DNA of 64,000 bases, taken from positions 1 through 64,000 of the forward strand of contig JANYHT010000044.1 in NCBI GenBank assembly GCA_025358925.1, written 5' to 3'. A program made the translations under genes and the position numbers. Position 1 is the first letter of the stretch; every line of letters begins with the position of its first letter. The DNA is from Gemmatimonadaceae bacterium (GTDB lineage: Bacteria > Gemmatimonadota > Gemmatimonadetes > Gemmatimonadales > Gemmatimonadaceae). The notes under the pieces were generated by a model, which saw nothing but the letters and a program-made list of their open reading frames with translations, did not search any database and was not told the origin of the DNA. Shown here in pieces: positions 53,221 through 63,249 of this stretch.

Positions 53221-54171
53221 GTGAGCCCGGTCCGTACAATCCCATCCGCGCGAGTAAGCGCCTACCACGTCCCCGTACTGCTAGCCGAAATCGAGTCGCT
53301 TTTGACAGGCGCGACGACCATTCTCGACTGCACACTCGGCGGCGGCGGACATACTGCCGCGCTGCTTGAGCGCGGCATGCGTGTCACCGGTATTGATCGT
53401 GATCCACGCGCGCTCGCATCAGCGCGAGAGCGCTTGGCCGACTTCGAGCGCGCTGGCCAGTTCCGCGCATTGCTTGGCAATTACGCGGCGTTGAGCGACG
53501 CGGGCCTCGCGTATGCCGAACACTTCGGCGGCATCTTGCTCGATCTGGGCGTGTCATCGCATCAGTTTGACGATCTCTCGCGAGGCTTCACGTTTCGCGA
53601 GGGAGCGCCGCTCGACATGCGCATGGGTGACGATTCTGAGTTTGATGCGGCGGAGCTGCTCAACACGATCGACGAAGTCGACCTTTCTGCGTTGTTACGC
53701 GCGTACGCTGATGAACCCCGCGCAGCACGCCTCGCGCGCGAAATTGTACGTCGGCGGTCGCGGCGACCGTTCGCCACGGCGGATGATTTGGTCGATGCCA
53801 TTCGCGCCGTGCTCGGGCCTCGCAGCGGTGCGCCAGATTTTGCGCGCGTTTTTCAGGCAGTGCGTATCGCGGTGAACGACGAACTGGCCGGGCTCGAACG
53901 TGCGCTCCCACTATTACGTGATCGGCTGGAGCCGAACGGCGTGCTCGCCATCATCAGCTATCACTCCGGCGAAGATCGTCTTGTGAAAAACGCATTTCGT
54001 GATTGGAGCGCGAGTTGTATTTGTCCACCAAAGCTGATGATGTGCGCCTGTCGTGGCGTGGCGTTGGGCGAGACGCTGACCAAGCGTCCCGTGAGCGCCG
54101 GTGATGTAGAAACCGAGGGTAATCCGCGTGCGCGAAGCGCGCGCCTCCGTGCGTGGAAGCGCGCCGTCTAA
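53221..54171 (+). CDS. rsmH: 16S rRNA (cytosine1402-N4)-methyltransferase
   Basis: SAM-dependent methylation of C1402 in the decoding centre; also known as MraW. 316 residues from GTG 53221. Motifs: YHVPVLLAEI, SAM-binding DCTLGGGGHT, LLDLGVSSHQFDD, and the C-terminal SYHSGEDRLVKNAF, typical of RsmH. First gene of the cluster; stop overlaps ftsL by one base (TAATG). Confidence 0.95.
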   Translation: MSPVRTIPSARVSAYHVPVLLAEIESLLTGATTILDCTLGGGGHTAALLERGMRVTGIDRDPRALASARERLADFERAGQFRALLGNYAALSDAGLAYAEHFGGILLDLGVSSHQFDDLSRGFTFREGAPLDMRMGDDSEFDAAELLNTIDEVDLSALLRAYADEPRAARLAREIVRRRSRRPFATADDLVDAIRAVLGPRSGAPDFARVFQAVRIAVNDELAGLERALPLLRDRLEPNGVLAIISYHSGEDRLVKNAFRDWSASCICPPKLMMCACRGVALGETLTKRPVSAGDVETEGNPRARSARLRAWKRAV

Positions 54172-54485
54172 TGGCAACAGCAAAACGTGCCACACGCTCG
54201 GCCGCCGACTCGCGAACACGCGTAGCGCTCGGACTGCTCGTCTTCGTCGTCGTCGCGAGCATTGTGGTGTGGCGACGCGCGCTTGGCGCCTCAACCGAAC
54301 GACAAATAGGTGTGCTGGAAACGGAGCGACGTTCGCTGGCCTCCGCACGCGCGCTGCTCGAGAATGAATTACGGGAGGCCACCAGTCGTCGCCGTATTGT
54401 GGCAGAAGCGGAGCGGCGTTTGGGGATGCATGTTGCAACAGACGCGCAAACGCGAAATCTGGCAGATACGGTCGTGACGCAATGA
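54171..54485 (+). CDS. ftsL: FtsL-like cell-division protein
   Basis: 104 residues, a bitopic membrane protein: basic cytoplasmic start, one helix (about 18-34) and a periplasmic coiled coil (RQIGVLETERRSLASARALLE), with the LGM segment often seen at the end of FtsL. Sequence is poorly conserved in the family; the call relies on topology and position between rsmH and ftsI. Overlaps ftsI by ATGA. Confidence 0.85.
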   Translation: MATAKRATRSAADSRTRVALGLLVFVVVASIVVWRRALGASTERQIGVLETERRSLASARALLENELREATSRRRIVAEAERRLGMHVATDAQTRNLADTVVTQ

Positions 54486-56590
54486 TTCTGGACTCGGGAG
54501 CTCCGACGCAGGTGCAGCGTGGCATGGAGCCACAAGACGTCGGACCGCTCGTGAGCCGCATGCGTGCTCGATTGGTGCATTACTCATTGGTGGCGGTCGC
54601 ACTGACCATTCTTGCGCGATCGGTACAGCTCCAGCTAGTCGAAGGTGCACAATGGGGGCTGGTCGCCGAGAAGCAACAAATACGCGAACTCACGACGATG
54701 CCGCTGCGAGGACGCATTCTCGACGCGACAGGTCGCGTGCTGGTCGAGACGCGAGAGCTGACGCGCGTGACCATCACGCCGTACCAACTTCGGACAACAA
54801 AGAAGTTGGGTGACTCTCGCGCGCGCGTTCGCGATGGTATGCGGGCGTTAGATGTGCCCGCGGCATTGATTCGACGTGCGATGGACACCACGCAGAAGTG
54901 GGTCGAGTTGCCGGGTCTTTATGCACCGAGTGCGGTGGAACGCTTCGCGGGCATTCCCGGCGTCAAGCGCGAATTGGTGTATCGTCGTATGCAATCGGCC
55001 GCGATGGGTATTCAGCGCGTGATCGGAACAGTCGACAATGCGGACCTGCCACAGGGTGGAATTGAACAAGCGACAGATTCACTGTTGCGCGGTGTGAAAG
55101 GGCGTGATGCGCTGATGCTCGATGGACGCGGCAATCGTGTGATCACGCCAACGCTATCGGGTGTGAGCGCGCAACCTGGTCACGCGGTGACGCTCACACT
55201 CAATCAATCGCTGCAAGAAATCGCAGAGAATGAATTGGCGAAGGCGATGACGCGCACGGGCGCGACTGGCGGCGATGTTGTGATGCTCGATCCGCGTGAC
55301 GGGTCCGTGCTTGCGCTCGCAGGGGCGCGTGACGGTGAGCCATCGCCGACGAGTACTGCGCTCACACAGGCGTATGAACCCGGCTCGGTCATGAAGCCGT
55401 TTATCGTAGCGCGCTTGTTGGACGCACACCGTGCAACGCCAGACGAAATGGTGAATACGGAGAATGGCGTGTTCACGTTGGCCAAACGCACGATCAGGGA
55501 TGAACACATCGCCTCGCAACTTCCCGTCCGTGATGTCATTCGCTTTTCCAGCAACATTGGCATCGTCAAACTAGCGCAGCGGTTTACAACGCGAGAAGAG
55601 TTTGAACTGCTACGGGACTTTGGTTTTGGCGCATATTCCGGTGTGCCGTATTCTGCCGAGTCGCGCGGTCGTTTGCGTCTGCCAAAGGATTGGGAAGCGC
55701 AATCCTCCGCATCTATTGCGATGGGTTACGAAATGCTCGCCACGCCGTTGCAGATTGCGGTGGCGTATGCCGCCATTGCCAATGGTGGTGAACTGTTACA
55801 GCCACACCTCATCAGGAACATCGTTGACGCCAATGGCGTCGTGACGTATGCGCAGGATCGACGCGTAATACGTCGCGTCATGTCGCCGCAAACCGCGCTC
55901 ACGATGCGTACGATGCTTGAGTCGGTCGTGGATAGTGGCACATCAAAAGAGGCGGAACTCGCCACATTTGACGTTGGAGGCAAGAGCGGCACCGCGCGCC
56001 GAAGTGAGCGTGGTCGTTATCTCGTCGGCGCCTACAACGCCACCTTCGCCGGCATGTTTCCGGCGCGCGCTCCACAGTTTGTGCTGGTAGCGCGCTTGAT
56101 TGATCCGATTGGCAAGATCTATGGTGGTGTAGTTGCAGGTGCACTTGTCAACGGAATTTTACAGGCCGCCCTCGCCACGCGTGATGTGTCGCTGGATCGT
56201 GACGCGCTCTCGCGTCAAGCAAAGCCGCTACCGCTGCCCAAGCCAAAGTCCGAACACGCGCTCGAATTAGCCGCCCGTGACTCCGCGCGTTTCGATTCGC
56301 TGCGCGCACCGGTGCCACCTGCGGCCGTTCTATTATCGGCTCCGGCCAGCGTGGTGGTCGAACTACCGCTCCGCACCTTCGTAGCGCGGGGTAGTGTCGA
56401 CAGTGGACGGTCCGACCGCATGCAGGTGATGCCATCGGTGTACGGACTCGATCTGCGGCAAGCTGTTCGCACATTGCACGCGTTAGGGCTGCATGTAAAA
56501 ATCATGAACGGCAAGCTTGGACAAACGCGTCCCGCCGCTGGTGCGCTCGTTCGCGCGGGAGCAACCGTCGTGCTCGAGTCGGCGCGATGA
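54482..56590 (+). CDS. ftsI: Division-specific peptidoglycan transpeptidase (PBP3) with PASTA-like end
   Basis: 702 residues. One N-terminal helix (about 33-50), pedestal domain with RGRILDATGRVL, and transpeptidase domain with S302-x-x-K305 (PGSVMKPF), SSN at 356-358 and KSGT at 501-504. After a Pro/Lys linker, residues from about 640 (VMPSVYGLDLRQAVRTLHALGL) form a PASTA-like domain. Works with FtsW. PASTA on FtsI is common in Gram-positives and some diderms. Overlaps murE by ATGA. Confidence 0.95.
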   Translation: MILDSGAPTQVQRGMEPQDVGPLVSRMRARLVHYSLVAVALTILARSVQLQLVEGAQWGLVAEKQQIRELTTMPLRGRILDATGRVLVETRELTRVTITPYQLRTTKKLGDSRARVRDGMRALDVPAALIRRAMDTTQKWVELPGLYAPSAVERFAGIPGVKRELVYRRMQSAAMGIQRVIGTVDNADLPQGGIEQATDSLLRGVKGRDALMLDGRGNRVITPTLSGVSAQPGHAVTLTLNQSLQEIAENELAKAMTRTGATGGDVVMLDPRDGSVLALAGARDGEPSPTSTALTQAYEPGSVMKPFIVARLLDAHRATPDEMVNTENGVFTLAKRTIRDEHIASQLPVRDVIRFSSNIGIVKLAQRFTTREEFELLRDFGFGAYSGVPYSAESRGRLRLPKDWEAQSSASIAMGYEMLATPLQIAVAYAAIANGGELLQPHLIRNIVDANGVVTYAQDRRVIRRVMSPQTALTMRTMLESVVDSGTSKEAELATFDVGGKSGTARRSERGRYLVGAYNATFAGMFPARAPQFVLVARLIDPIGKIYGGVVAGALVNGILQAALATRDVSLDRDALSRQAKPLPLPKPKSEHALELAARDSARFDSLRAPVPPAAVLLSAPASVVVELPLRTFVARGSVDSGRSDRMQVMPSVYGLDLRQAVRTLHALGLHVKIMNGKLGQTRPAAGALVRAGATVVLESAR

Positions 56591-58089
56591 GCTCGCGCGC
56601 CATACCCGTTGCGCAAGTAATAGAGGCACTGGGCGAATCTGGGTTGTTGGTGTCCGTGGATGCGAATCTGCCAGCTACGATTGTTGATATCGTAGATGAC
56701 AGCAGACGCGCGTCACTCGATGCGGGGTTTGTAGCGGTGCGTGGCCACGCGCAAGACGGGCACGATTGGATCGATGCTGCGCGCGTTGCTGGAGCAAGTA
56801 TGGCGATCGTCGAAGATGAAACGCGTTCGACATTGCCCTGCGTTGTGGTACGTGATGGACGGCGCGCGGCAGCCGTTGCCGCAGCTGCCTTTCATGATTG
56901 GCCCGCGCGTGAGCTATCGATTATTGGCGTCACTGGAACAAACGGCAAGACCACAACGGTCGGACTCATACGCCATCTGCTCGACACGCCGGAACAACCT
57001 GCTGCATCCATTGGCACGCTCGGCGTCTTGATCGGCAGCGCCGGAATACCGATAGACGGTGGCGATGGACTTACGACACCCGGCCCCGTTGAACTGCAGC
57101 GATTGTTGCGTCTGCTGGTCGATCAGGGTGTGCGCACAATCGCTATGGAAGTATCCTCGCACTCGCTCGATCAGCGCAGGGTCGATGGCATCGCGTTCGC
57201 CGCTGCCGTGTTTACCAATCTCACGCGAGATCATCTCGACTATCACGGCACGATGGAATTGTATCGTGCTGCAAAGTTGCGGTTGGTAGGATTGCTGGCG
57301 CGTGACGGCACGGCACTTTTTAATGCAGACGATGCGGCGTGGCGCGGTATCGTGAACGCGCCGCGGCAATGGACGTTCGGTGTCGACTCATTCGCCGATG
57401 TCTCGGCGCGCGATGTGACATATACGCAAAATGGGAGCCAGTTTTTGCTTGTGACCCCCAAAGGTGCTGCGGTCGTCTCATTGCCCCTTATTGGTGATTT
57501 CAACGTCGCTAATGCACTCGCGGCCACGTCGGCAGCGCTGGCGTTGGGCATGTCGCTCGCACATGTCGTATCGAAACTCGAGACCGCACCGCAAGTCCCT
57601 GGTCGACTGGAGCGACTGCGTAGCTCACCCACCGTGTTGCGAGACTACGCGCACACCCCAGATGCGCTTGATCGCGCCCTTCGTGCAGTGCGACCCTTCG
57701 CCGCAAACGCGGGTCAACTGATTGTCGTCTTTGGTTGTGGCGGCGATCGTGATCGTGGCAAACGCCCCGAGATGGGACGTATCGCCGAGATGTTGGCCGA
57801 CGTGGCCATTGTCACCAGCGATAATCCACGCACCGAGAACCCTGATCGTATTCTCGATGATATTGAAGCCGGCATGTCGCGTCGCGATCATGCGCGCATC
57901 GAGGATCGACGCGAGGCGATTGCACATGCACTGTCCATCGCGATGCCGAGTGATGTGATACTGCTCGCGGGCAAGGGGCATGAGACGTATCAAATCCGCG
58001 GGACGACGTCATTTCCGTTTGATGAACGCGAAATTGTCGCTGCGCTCTTCCTCGATGCGCCAACGGCCGATGTGCAAGGAAGTCCGTGA
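56587..58089 (+). CDS. murE: UDP-MurNAc-tripeptide synthetase, meso-DAP type
   Basis: 500 residues. Adds the third amino acid to UDP-MurNAc-Ala-Glu. ATP site GVTGTNGKTTT, NLTRDHLDYHG motif, and D412-N-P-R415 at the position that selects meso-diaminopimelate over lysine, so the wall is DAP-type. Overlaps both neighbours by four bases. Confidence 0.96.
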   Translation: MSSRAIPVAQVIEALGESGLLVSVDANLPATIVDIVDDSRRASLDAGFVAVRGHAQDGHDWIDAARVAGASMAIVEDETRSTLPCVVVRDGRRAAAVAAAAFHDWPARELSIIGVTGTNGKTTTVGLIRHLLDTPEQPAASIGTLGVLIGSAGIPIDGGDGLTTPGPVELQRLLRLLVDQGVRTIAMEVSSHSLDQRRVDGIAFAAAVFTNLTRDHLDYHGTMELYRAAKLRLVGLLARDGTALFNADDAAWRGIVNAPRQWTFGVDSFADVSARDVTYTQNGSQFLLVTPKGAAVVSLPLIGDFNVANALAATSAALALGMSLAHVVSKLETAPQVPGRLERLRSSPTVLRDYAHTPDALDRALRAVRPFAANAGQLIVVFGCGGDRDRGKRPEMGRIAEMLADVAIVTSDNPRTENPDRILDDIEAGMSRRDHARIEDRREAIAHALSIAMPSDVILLAGKGHETYQIRGTTSFPFDEREIVAALFLDAPTADVQGSP

Positions 58090-59495
58090 CCTCCACCACT
58101 CCTGCGGGGATTGCGTTCAACGCGGCGCTGCCGGTACTCCCCGACACGCCGCACGCGTACTGGACACTCGAACGCGTCGCACGCGCGCTCGGCACCGGGC
58201 CTCGTTCAACGGTCGCGGTGGGCGGTATCTCTACTGATACCCGCGCGATCAAACGCGGCGACGTGTTTGTCGCACTCAGCGGTGAGTGCTACAACGCGCA
58301 CGATTTTCTCACGGTTGCTCGAGATGCCGGTGCCGCGGCGTGCGTGATCTCCGACGCGTCAGCCGCCGTTGGACTCGGGCTGCCAGTTTATATCGTGCCG
58401 GACACGCGGATCGCGTTGGGCCAACTCGCCACGGCGTGGAGACGGGCGTGGGGACGCAGTGTTATTGCGGTCGCCGGGTCGAACGGCAAAACGAGCACAA
58501 AAGAGTTGCTGAAGGCGGCGCTTGGTCAGACATTGGCGGTGCATGCAACGGTCGGTAATCTCAACAACGAAATCGGTGTGCCGCTGTCGTTGTTGGCTAT
58601 ACCGTCTGACGCAGAAATTGCGGTCATTGAATTGGGCACGAATAGTCCGGGCGAAATTGCGCGCTTACGCGCGATGACTGAGCCGGATGTGGCGGTGCTC
58701 ACGTCGATCGGCGAAGAGCATCTTGAAGGCTTGACCGATCTGGCGGGAGTGCTGCGTGAAGAGGCCGACGTATTTGACGGCGTCACGCTGGCCATTGTAC
58801 CGGCAGCGCATCCGGAGGTTGCAAAGGCCGCGCTAGGTCGCGCCCGCGCCATTGTGAGCGCAGGACTGGTAGACGCTGACGTGATGCCAAGTGCGTGGGG
58901 GCTCGATGCAGAAGGTCGACCATGGTTGGACGTCGAAGGTGTGCGCATCACGCTGCCGTTGCGTGGTGCGCATCAGGCAGCAAACGCGATGCTCGCGCTC
59001 GCCACGGCGCGTGCGTGTGGAGTCTCCATTGCTGACGCAGCGGCGGGCATGGCAACGATGCCGGTGCCGAGTATGCGCGGTGTGTGGACGTCGCTTGGCG
59101 ATGCCGTGCTGATTCACGATGCGTACAATGCCAACCCCGCCTCCATGCGCGCGGCGTTGCAACTGTTGGATAGTGTTGGCGAGGGGAAGCAACGTGTGGC
59201 TATTCTCGGCAGCATGCGCGAGCTCGGCGCGCAGTCAGGAGCACAACATGTGGAGATCGCACATGCCGCGTTAAAGTCCTCAGCGGATGTCATCGTAGCC
59301 GTAGGCGATTTTGTCGCTGCCTTTGCACAGGTGGTGCCGAATGATCCGCGAGTCATTGCGGTGGACGCGCTCGAGGACGTGTGGCCGCTGCTGGAGCCAC
59401 GCCTCGCACGGCATGCCGTCGTGCTCCTGAAAGCCTCGCGAGGTATGCAGTTCGAACGTCTCGTTCCTATCCTTACACAGTGGGCGAACCGCTAA
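58086..59495 (+). CDS. murF: UDP-MurNAc-tripeptide-D-Ala-D-Ala ligase
   Basis: 469 residues from a GTG overlapping murE. Completes the cytoplasmic murein precursor by adding D-Ala-D-Ala. ATP loop VAGSNGKTSTKE, the ELGTNSPGEI motif, the HDAYNANPASM motif and the long N-terminal domain with STDTRAIKRGDVFVAL are diagnostic. A short N-terminal extension precedes the usual start. Directly abuts mraY. Confidence 0.95.
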   Translation: MTSTTPAGIAFNAALPVLPDTPHAYWTLERVARALGTGPRSTVAVGGISTDTRAIKRGDVFVALSGECYNAHDFLTVARDAGAAACVISDASAAVGLGLPVYIVPDTRIALGQLATAWRRAWGRSVIAVAGSNGKTSTKELLKAALGQTLAVHATVGNLNNEIGVPLSLLAIPSDAEIAVIELGTNSPGEIARLRAMTEPDVAVLTSIGEEHLEGLTDLAGVLREEADVFDGVTLAIVPAAHPEVAKAALGRARAIVSAGLVDADVMPSAWGLDAEGRPWLDVEGVRITLPLRGAHQAANAMLALATARACGVSIADAAAGMATMPVPSMRGVWTSLGDAVLIHDAYNANPASMRAALQLLDSVGEGKQRVAILGSMRELGAQSGAQHVEIAHAALKSSADVIVAVGDFVAAFAQVVPNDPRVIAVDALEDVWPLLEPRLARHAVVLLKASRGMQFERLVPILTQWANR

Positions 59496-60638
59496 GTGCT
59501 TTACACTCTGTTGCAGCCGTTCGCACGCGACCTCCGCATACTCAACCTCCTGAATTACATCACGTTTCGATCGGCGGCGGCGTTTGTGACGGCGCTTGTT
59601 GTTTCGTTTGTAATGGGGCCAATCATTATTCGACGCTTGCGCGAACTCTCGGTGAATCAAGTCGTGCGCGCTGGCACACCAGACACGCATGCAGGGAAAG
59701 GATCGACGCCAACAATGGGCGGGTTGATCGTGCTCGCGGCGTCGGTGCTGCCGGTGCTGTTGTGGGCTCGACTTTCCAATCACTACGTGCAACTGGCGGT
59801 GGGCGTCATGGTGTGGATGGGTGCCATTGGGTTTCTCGACGACTACCTGAAGCTCAAGCAGAAACGCGAAGGGAAAAAAAATGAAGGGTTAGTTGAGCGC
59901 TACAAGTTGCTTGGGCAGATCACATGCGGCATTGCACTCGGGCTCATTTTGTGGCTCGCGCCGTTGTCCACGTTACCGGGCGCATCGACGACACTGCCGT
60001 TTTTCAAATACATTCTGCTGGTACCGTTTGCGAGTTGGCTCGCGTTTCTCTACGTGCCGTGGGTCACGTTTGTTCTCACGGGTGTTAGTAACGCGGTGAA
60101 TTTGACGGACGGTCTCGATGGTCTCGCTGCTGGTCTGGTGGCCATTGCTGTACTCACCCTCGGACTGTTCGCCTACATCTTCGGACGTGTTGATACCAGT
60201 ACCGCACTCCTCGTATTCTATTTGCGTGGTGCAGGTGAACTGACGGTATTCTGCGCCGCCGTGTTTGGTGCGTGCATCGGATTCTTGTGGTACAACGCGC
60301 CGCCGGCACAGGTGTTCATGGGTGATACCGGCGCGCTCGCACTTGGCGGAGCGCTCGGCGCAGTGGCGATTCTGCTCAAGAGCGAACTGTTGATCGCGAT
60401 TATTGGATTTGTGTTTCTTGCCGAAACGGTATCCGTCATTCTGCAGCGAATGGTCTTCAAATATCGCAAACGCAAATACGGCCTGGTCTACGCGCAGGAG
60501 CACCGTGTGTTCAAACGCGCGCCGCTCCATCACCATTTCGAAATGTTAGGCTGGCCAGAGTCGCAGGTTGTCGTGCGGTTTTGGATTGTCGGCGTGTTGT
60601 GCGCGATCTTGGCGCTGAGCACGCTCAAGCTGCGCTAG
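59496..60638 (+). CDS. mraY: Phospho-MurNAc-pentapeptide translocase
   Basis: 380 residues, about ten membrane helices. Transfers phospho-MurNAc-pentapeptide to undecaprenyl phosphate giving lipid I. Motifs: TPTMGG, the catalytic Asp pair region GFLDDYLKLK, NAVNLTDGLDGLAAG, FMGDTGALALGGALG and HRVFKRAPLHHHFE. The GTG start immediately follows the murF stop. murD starts two bases after its stop. Confidence 0.96.
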   Translation: MLYTLLQPFARDLRILNLLNYITFRSAAAFVTALVVSFVMGPIIIRRLRELSVNQVVRAGTPDTHAGKGSTPTMGGLIVLAASVLPVLLWARLSNHYVQLAVGVMVWMGAIGFLDDYLKLKQKREGKKNEGLVERYKLLGQITCGIALGLILWLAPLSTLPGASTTLPFFKYILLVPFASWLAFLYVPWVTFVLTGVSNAVNLTDGLDGLAAGLVAIAVLTLGLFAYIFGRVDTSTALLVFYLRGAGELTVFCAAVFGACIGFLWYNAPPAQVFMGDTGALALGGALGAVAILLKSELLIAIIGFVFLAETVSVILQRMVFKYRKRKYGLVYAQEHRVFKRAPLHHHFEMLGWPESQVVVRFWIVGVLCAILALSTLKLR

Positions 60639-60640
60639 AC

Positions 60641-62077
60641 ATGACGATGATTGAGGGGTCGGCGTCTTCGCGGCTTGCATCCACCGTTGCGCGAATATTG
60701 GCGCAACGTGAGGGTGAGTTTGCGGTCATTGGTTTGGGTCGCAGTGGCGTCGCCGTGTCCAAGCTGTTGCACGTAGCGGGCGTTGCCGTATACGCATCCG
60801 ACGCAACAAACAGTGCGTCTATTGAGAGCGCGGCGCTGGTGCTGCAGGCTGATGGCGTGGTGACCGACAGCGGGACGCACAATCTTGATCGTATTAGCCG
60901 TGCCTCGGTTGTGGTTGTAAGTCCCGGCGTCCCACCGTCTGCGGCGCCCTTGCGTGTTGCGCGTGAAGCCGGCATTCCCATTGTGAGCGAAGTCGAGATC
61001 GCGCTGCGATTGCAACCCGCGCTGCGTTACATCGCCACGACGGGTACGAACGGTAAGACGACCACCACCGCGTTAATCGGACATCTGTTGCGTTCGCTCG
61101 GGTATGACGCGATGGACGTCGGCAACATAGGCACGCCCGTTTCAGAAGTCGGGTTGCTGCGCGTACCTCCAGTGTGGGCATCTCTGGAGATGTCGTCGTT
61201 TCAACTGCATGACACACCGGGCCTGCTGCCGGATGTCGGTGTGCTCACCACGCTCAGCCCGGATCATTTGGATCGCTATCCAAACGTCGAGGCGTATTAT
61301 GCGGACAAACGTTTGTTGTTCGCCAACGCCTCGGTGGCATCGCAGTGGGTGTCAACGGCAGACAATGCTGATGTCGACTCGATGATTGCGGGCGTGGTGG
61401 GTCATCACGCTCGTTTCTCCACACTTCGCACCGATGTGGATGCGTACTTCGATCACGACTCAGGAATGCTGCACGTTCTCGGTGCTCCGCTTGTTGCGCG
61501 CGAACGGCTATTGCTCACCGGCGATCACAACGTAGCGAACGCCCTCGCCGCACTCTTGGCTGTTATGCTCGCCGATCGTGTGCATCGGTCGCCGGCGGCG
61601 CGCATGCAGCTTGCTGACGCGATCGCGACGTTTCGGGCATTGCCCAATCGCTTGGAACCCGTCGCTGATCGACTTGGCGTATTGTGGCTCAACGATTCAA
61701 AGGCCACGAATATCGCGTCAACGCAGGTCGCGCTGGCCGGCATGCAGCGACCAACGATTGTACTGTTAGGCGGACGTCACAAAGGTGCACCATATACAGC
61801 GCTTTTGCCGGAGCTCGCGCGTACGGCGAAAGCGGTGCTCGCGTTTGGCGAAGCGGGCCCGCTCATCGTGCAGGATCTTGCGTCTGCGCTTAGCGGACGT
61901 GTGTCCGTTGAGCTGTTGACCGATGCGACGCTGGCGGATGTCGTGGCGCGTGCTCGAGTGCTCGCGGTCGCTGGCGACGTGGTACTGCTGTCACCAGCGT
62001 GTTCGAGCTACGACATGTTCCGCGATTACGAGGATCGTGGTCGACAGTTCGCCAGCCTTGCGCGACACGACACATGA
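60641..62077 (+). CDS. murD: UDP-MurNAc-L-alanine D-glutamate ligase
   Basis: 478 residues. N-terminal uracil-binding domain with VIGLGRSGVAVSKLL, ATP loop ATTGTNGKTTTT, MSSFQLHD and NDSKATN motifs typical of MurD. Adds D-Glu. The ATG at 60641 is taken; the third residue is also Met. Overlaps ftsW by ATGA. Confidence 0.95.
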   Translation: MTMIEGSASSRLASTVARILAQREGEFAVIGLGRSGVAVSKLLHVAGVAVYASDATNSASIESAALVLQADGVVTDSGTHNLDRISRASVVVVSPGVPPSAAPLRVAREAGIPIVSEVEIALRLQPALRYIATTGTNGKTTTTALIGHLLRSLGYDAMDVGNIGTPVSEVGLLRVPPVWASLEMSSFQLHDTPGLLPDVGVLTTLSPDHLDRYPNVEAYYADKRLLFANASVASQWVSTADNADVDSMIAGVVGHHARFSTLRTDVDAYFDHDSGMLHVLGAPLVARERLLLTGDHNVANALAALLAVMLADRVHRSPAARMQLADAIATFRALPNRLEPVADRLGVLWLNDSKATNIASTQVALAGMQRPTIVLLGGRHKGAPYTALLPELARTAKAVLAFGEAGPLIVQDLASALSGRVSVELLTDATLADVVARARVLAVAGDVVLLSPACSSYDMFRDYEDRGRQFASLARHDT

Positions 62078-63249
62078 CGCGCATCCGTTGGCGCATGGGT
62101 GTGGAAGCACGCGCGTTGGTGTTCGTCACATCGGTGCTCTGCGCATTTGGTCTTGCGGTGTTGTACAGCGCCAGTGCGTTTGTGGCCATTGGGCGCGGCG
62201 TGCCAGGCTCGTTCTATTTTCTGAAACAGCTGAGTGGCGTTGCGGTTGGCGCGATTGGCTTTGCGATCGCCGCAAAGATGGATGCCGAACTGTGGAAGAA
62301 GTTGGCTTGGCCAATCATGATTGTAAGTTTGCTGCTCATGCTGATTACCGTGCTTCCATTCACCGAAGGACTCGTGCCCCGCAAGGACGGATCGCGTCGC
62401 TTTCTGTTGGGTGGGTCCATGCAACCGTCAGAATTTGCGAAGTTTGCGGTCTTGGTGTGGACGCCAATGTTGCTGGTGAAAAAAGGAGACGCCGTGCGAC
62501 GACTCGGCAAAGGACTCCTCCCGTTCATCTTGGTTATCGGCGCACTGAGTGTCATGGCATTGAAGGAGCCGGATCTGTCGGTCGCGATGACATTTTGCTT
62601 GCTGATGGCCGTGCTGCTATTTGTCGGCGGGGCGCGCGTTGCACATTTCATTTTTATCGGTGCGCTCGCGCTGCCGCTGTTGGCGCAACAAATACAAAGC
62701 AGACCATATGCGAGCGCGCGGGTGCTCAGTTTTTGGAATCGTGAACAGTCTGATACGTCAAAGGCGAAGACGAACGGCATTGGCGACCAGCAAAAGCAGT
62801 CGCTCATTGCGGCCGGCTCTGGCGGAATTTATGGCGTTGGGTTTGGACGGGGCAACCAACAGCGCGGGTGGTTGCCGCTCGCGTATAACGATTTCATTGC
62901 GTCGGTGATCGGCGAAGAGTTCGGCTTTCTTGGGATTACCGGTCTCACGGCGGCGTTTGCCATTTACGCATGGCTTGGTTTTCGCATTGCGAAGCACGCG
63001 CGATCGCCATTTACGTCGCTGCTGGCGGTTGGGCTGACGTTCACTACCGTCCTCACGGCGTTCATTCACGTTGGTGTCGCGATTGGATTGCTACCGAACA
63101 CCGGACTCACGTTGCCCTTCGTATCGTATGGTCGATCCAACTTAGTGTTGACGTTGGTCATGACGGGCATTCTCGTCAATGTGGGCAGTGAACGCGAGCG
63201 CGTGTACGGCGAACACGCGACCGATCCGCTTATGGCGCGAACCGCATGA
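62074..63249 (+). CDS. ftsW: SEDS peptidoglycan polymerase FtsW
   Basis: 391 residues, about ten membrane helices. SEDS glycosyltransferase working with FtsI at the division site. Motifs: LYSASAF near the first helix, KEPDLS with the catalytic Asp region, GGIYGVGFGRGNQQ, DFIASVIGEEFGFLG, and LPNTGLTLPFVSYG near the end. Overlaps murG by ATGA. Confidence 0.94.
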   Translation: MTRIRWRMGVEARALVFVTSVLCAFGLAVLYSASAFVAIGRGVPGSFYFLKQLSGVAVGAIGFAIAAKMDAELWKKLAWPIMIVSLLLMLITVLPFTEGLVPRKDGSRRFLLGGSMQPSEFAKFAVLVWTPMLLVKKGDAVRRLGKGLLPFILVIGALSVMALKEPDLSVAMTFCLLMAVLLFVGGARVAHFIFIGALALPLLAQQIQSRPYASARVLSFWNREQSDTSKAKTNGIGDQQKQSLIAAGSGGIYGVGFGRGNQQRGWLPLAYNDFIASVIGEEFGFLGITGLTAAFAIYAWLGFRIAKHARSPFTSLLAVGLTFTTVLTAFIHVGVAIGLLPNTGLTLPFVSYGRSNLVLTLVMTGILVNVGSERERVYGEHATDPLMARTA

